Source: Polaromonas sp. (GTDB lineage Bacteria; Pseudomonadota; Gammaproteobacteria; Burkholderiales; Burkholderiaceae_C). Taken from it: a DNA stretch of 32,974 bases. Both the position numbers and the translations under genes were made by a program. The stretch covers positions 1 to 32,974 of the forward strand of contig JANYGP010000035.1 in NCBI GenBank assembly GCA_025362315.1, given 5' to 3'. The notes under the pieces are model-generated. The model was not told the origin of the DNA. It ran no database searches and saw only the letters and a program-made list of their open reading frames with translations. Below, one piece after another: positions 31,262-32,974 of this stretch (its first letter is position 1; the number at the start of each line of letters is the position of its first letter).

Positions 31262-31882
31262 ATGCAAATTCAACCCGACTACAGCGCAGCCGCTGACCGC
31301 AACAAGCAGGCCATTCTGGATGTGCTGGTGGGCCTTGTGCCAGCGGAAGGCAACGCGATTGAAATTGCCTCAGGCACAGGCCAGCATGTAGCCTGGTTTG
31401 CTTACGGCCTGCCGGGGTGGGCCTGGCAGCCGAGCGATGCACAGCCAGACGGGTTTGCGTCGATCAATGCCTGGGTTGCTGAGCAGGGCGTGCGCAATGT
31501 GCTTGCACCGGTGGTGATTGACGTGATGGCACCCAGTTGGTTGCCGGGCCCGCAGCTTTTTGACTTGGTTTACTGCGCCAACATGCTGCACATCTCGCCA
31601 TGGGCCACCTGCGCCGCCCTGATGCACGGCAGCGCACAACACCTTGCTTCTGGCGGTCGGCTCGTCACCTATGGTCCGTATCTTGAAGATGGCGTACCCA
31701 CGTCACCGGGTAACCTGGCGTTTGACGAAAGCCTGCGCGAACGCAACCCAGCCTGGGGCATTCGCCGCATTGAAGATGTCACGGCACAGGCAGCCAAAGC
31801 AGGGCTACAGCTACTTTCAAGGCACGCCATGCCCGCCAATAATTTGCTGCTGGTGTGGACGCGCGAGCAGCCCTCTGCATGA
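31262..31882 (+). CDS. DUF938 family protein, SAM-methyltransferase-like
   Basis: A 206-residue protein of the DUF938 family, with a Rossmann-like methyltransferase fold. EIASGTGQH (about 34-42) corresponds to the SAM-binding motif I, and FDLVYCANMLHISPW to the motif IV region. Substrate is unknown; related proteins have been called methyltransferase-like 26. It starts 6 bases after trxC and is probably in the same operon. Apparently complete. Confidence 0.88.
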   Translation: MQIQPDYSAAADRNKQAILDVLVGLVPAEGNAIEIASGTGQHVAWFAYGLPGWAWQPSDAQPDGFASINAWVAEQGVRNVLAPVVIDVMAPSWLPGPQLFDLVYCANMLHISPWATCAALMHGSAQHLASGGRLVTYGPYLEDGVPTSPGNLAFDESLRERNPAWGIRRIEDVTAQAAKAGLQLLSRHAMPANNLLLVWTREQPSA

Positions 31883-31960
31883 CCCTGGATTGGCACAAAC
31901 AAACCCATGCGCGTACAGCCGGTGTAACCTTCAGAATCAACCCATCACACTATTGCCACC

Positions 31961-32812
31961 ATGCCAGCCCGTTACAGCCACCTCAAATCATTGCCATCAC
32001 TCTTGGCCGTGTCGCTTGCGCTCTTCGCAGGTCATAGCCAAGCCCAGCTCACAGACGAAGTCCCCTTCATCACCTCCCCCGACAACGTCACGCTCGAAAT
32101 GCTGAACGCCGCTGGCGTGAAGCGCGGCGACCATGTGATTGACCTTGGCTCGGGTGATGGGCGGATTGTGATTCTGGCTGCCAAGCGGTTTGAGGCGACT
32201 GGGATGGGTGTAGAGATTGACCCGCGTCTGGTCGAGCTGAGCAAAACCAATGCGCGCACTGCGGGCGTGGCTGACAAGGCTGAATTCAAAGAACAGGATC
32301 TGTTCAAAACTGACCTTGCCCCAGCCACTGTGGTCACGATGTATTTGTTGCCTGAGTTCAATCTGCAATTGCGTCCTTCCCTGCTGGCCCTCAAGCCCGG
32401 CACGCGCATCGTGTCGCATGACTGGGACATGGGCGACTGGAAGCCTGACCGCACAACCGTCGTATCCGTGCCCAACAAGGTGGTGGGGTTTGAAAAATCA
32501 AGCAAGGTTCATTTGTGGACGGTGCCTGCACGGGTCGATGGCCTGTGGTGTGCGGCGGGCTTGCTGCGCGGGGCCAGTATTCGCCTGACGCAGAAGTACC
32601 AGACTTTTGAAGGCACGCTGGGCTGGCGTGACCGCACGCGCGACCTGGTGGGCACCATCAATGGCACAGAGCTGCGCGTGCCAGCTGGCAACAGTGGCGA
32701 GCTGGTGCTGCAAGCCACTGACAGCACCCTGCGCATCACTGCCGCGCAGGGCAACCTGGCGCTGGCGCAAGGCCAGACCTTCACGCGCGCCACCGGCGCT
32801 TCATGCAGCTGA
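31961..32812 (+). CDS. Class I SAM methyltransferase with N-terminal signal or anchor (FAM173-like)
   Basis: A 283-residue protein. The N-terminus has a signal-peptide-like or anchor segment (LPSLLAVSLALFAGHSQAQ). The methyltransferase domain follows at about 32-190: VPFITSPDNVTLEMLNAAGV, motif I VIDLGSGDGRIVI, acidic GVEIDPRLVE, and VTMYLLPEFN and VSHDWDMGDWKPD, which fit the FAM173/ATPSCKMT lysine methyltransferase group. The C-terminal ~90 residues (beta-rich, RLTQKYQTFEGTLGWRDR...) look like an added domain. A SAM-dependent enzyme with an export signal is odd, since SAM is cytosolic; the segment may be an uncleaved anchor. Confidence 0.82.
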   Translation: MPARYSHLKSLPSLLAVSLALFAGHSQAQLTDEVPFITSPDNVTLEMLNAAGVKRGDHVIDLGSGDGRIVILAAKRFEATGMGVEIDPRLVELSKTNARTAGVADKAEFKEQDLFKTDLAPATVVTMYLLPEFNLQLRPSLLALKPGTRIVSHDWDMGDWKPDRTTVVSVPNKVVGFEKSSKVHLWTVPARVDGLWCAAGLLRGASIRLTQKYQTFEGTLGWRDRTRDLVGTINGTELRVPAGNSGELVLQATDSTLRITAAQGNLALAQGQTFTRATGASCS

Positions 32813-32824
32813 CCTGAGACAACC

Positions 32825-32974
32825 ATGCACGCCACGGACATCCTCCACTTCTGGTTTGACGAGCTGACTGGCAAGCAGCACTTTGCCAAAGACACGGCGC
32901 TTGACGAGATGATTCGCACGCGCTTTGGGGCAACGCTGGCAGCCGCTGCACGTTGCGAGCTGTTTGCCTGGCGC
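32825..32974 (+). CDS. DUF924 family protein, partial (N-terminus)
   Basis: The first 50 codons of a gene cut by the window end. The translation begins MHATDILHFWFDELTGKQHF and continues AKDTALDEMIRTRFG, the typical DUF924 opening (FWF, FxKDxxxDxxIRxRFG). The family is TPR-like and of unknown function. It starts 12 bases after the methyltransferase stop, so the two may be cotranscribed. Confidence 0.85.
   Translation, partial: MHATDILHFWFDELTGKQHFAKDTALDEMIRTRFGATLAAAARCELFAWR

Overview
The window looks like chromosomal DNA from a beta-proteobacterium of the Burkholderiales, most likely Comamonadaceae (Polaromonas/Rhodoferax-like). This is inferred from moderately high G+C, the protein sequences (MurJ, UppP, RhlE with an RGG tail, DUF1415, DUF938, DUF924), and many copies of a short dispersed repeat with the core AGCTGCTTGCGC that I associate with that family. 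No rRNA, tRNA or CRISPR array was seen.

Layout. (1) 1-5.5 kb: a dabB-dabA operon on the minus strand (inorganic carbon accumulation complex) and a divergent NhaR-like LysR regulator, sharing a short AT-rich spacer with a palindrome. (2) 5.5-17 kb: mostly housekeeping genes: DUF1415, ettA, rhlE, a Rossmann-fold oxidoreductase, a murJ-sirB1-like operon facing rpsT, two hydrolases and uppP. (3) 17.1-21.4 kb: a DUF2306 protein, then an apparent operon of a DUF6622 membrane protein, an exported hydrolase, a LytS-type histidine kinase and a LytTR response regulator. It is preceded by a 10-bp-period ACAGTT array that could be the regulator's own operator. (4) 21.5-24.7 kb: a DUF3455 lipoprotein, a PXPV-repeat exported protein and glnS. 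(5) 24.7-30.5 kb: an accessory island between glnS and trxC. It holds a HigBA2-like toxin-antitoxin pair with its operator palindrome, DUF2283, an orphan XRE gene running into a second copy of the glnS 3' end, an AT-rich membrane protein of unknown function, a PLD-like/winged-helix protein, a NYN/OST-HTH protein, and a second toxin-antitoxin pair (Gp49-like plus XRE). Two copies of a roughly 240-bp MITE-like element are present. The right end carries a broken copy of the trxC 5' end. (6) 30.5-33 kb: a small membrane protein, trxC, a DUF938 protein, an exported SAM methyltransferase and the start of a DUF924 gene.

The most unusual features are these. The island lies beside partial duplications of both flanking genes (glnS 3' end, trxC 5' end). 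Dispersed repeats lie inside reading frames (dabA, murJ, a histidine kinase). In one gene (15060-16025) the start codon and signal peptide appear to be built from two different repeat families. The LytTR operon leader carries a helically phased repeat array. All functions are assigned by reading the translations; no database search was possible.
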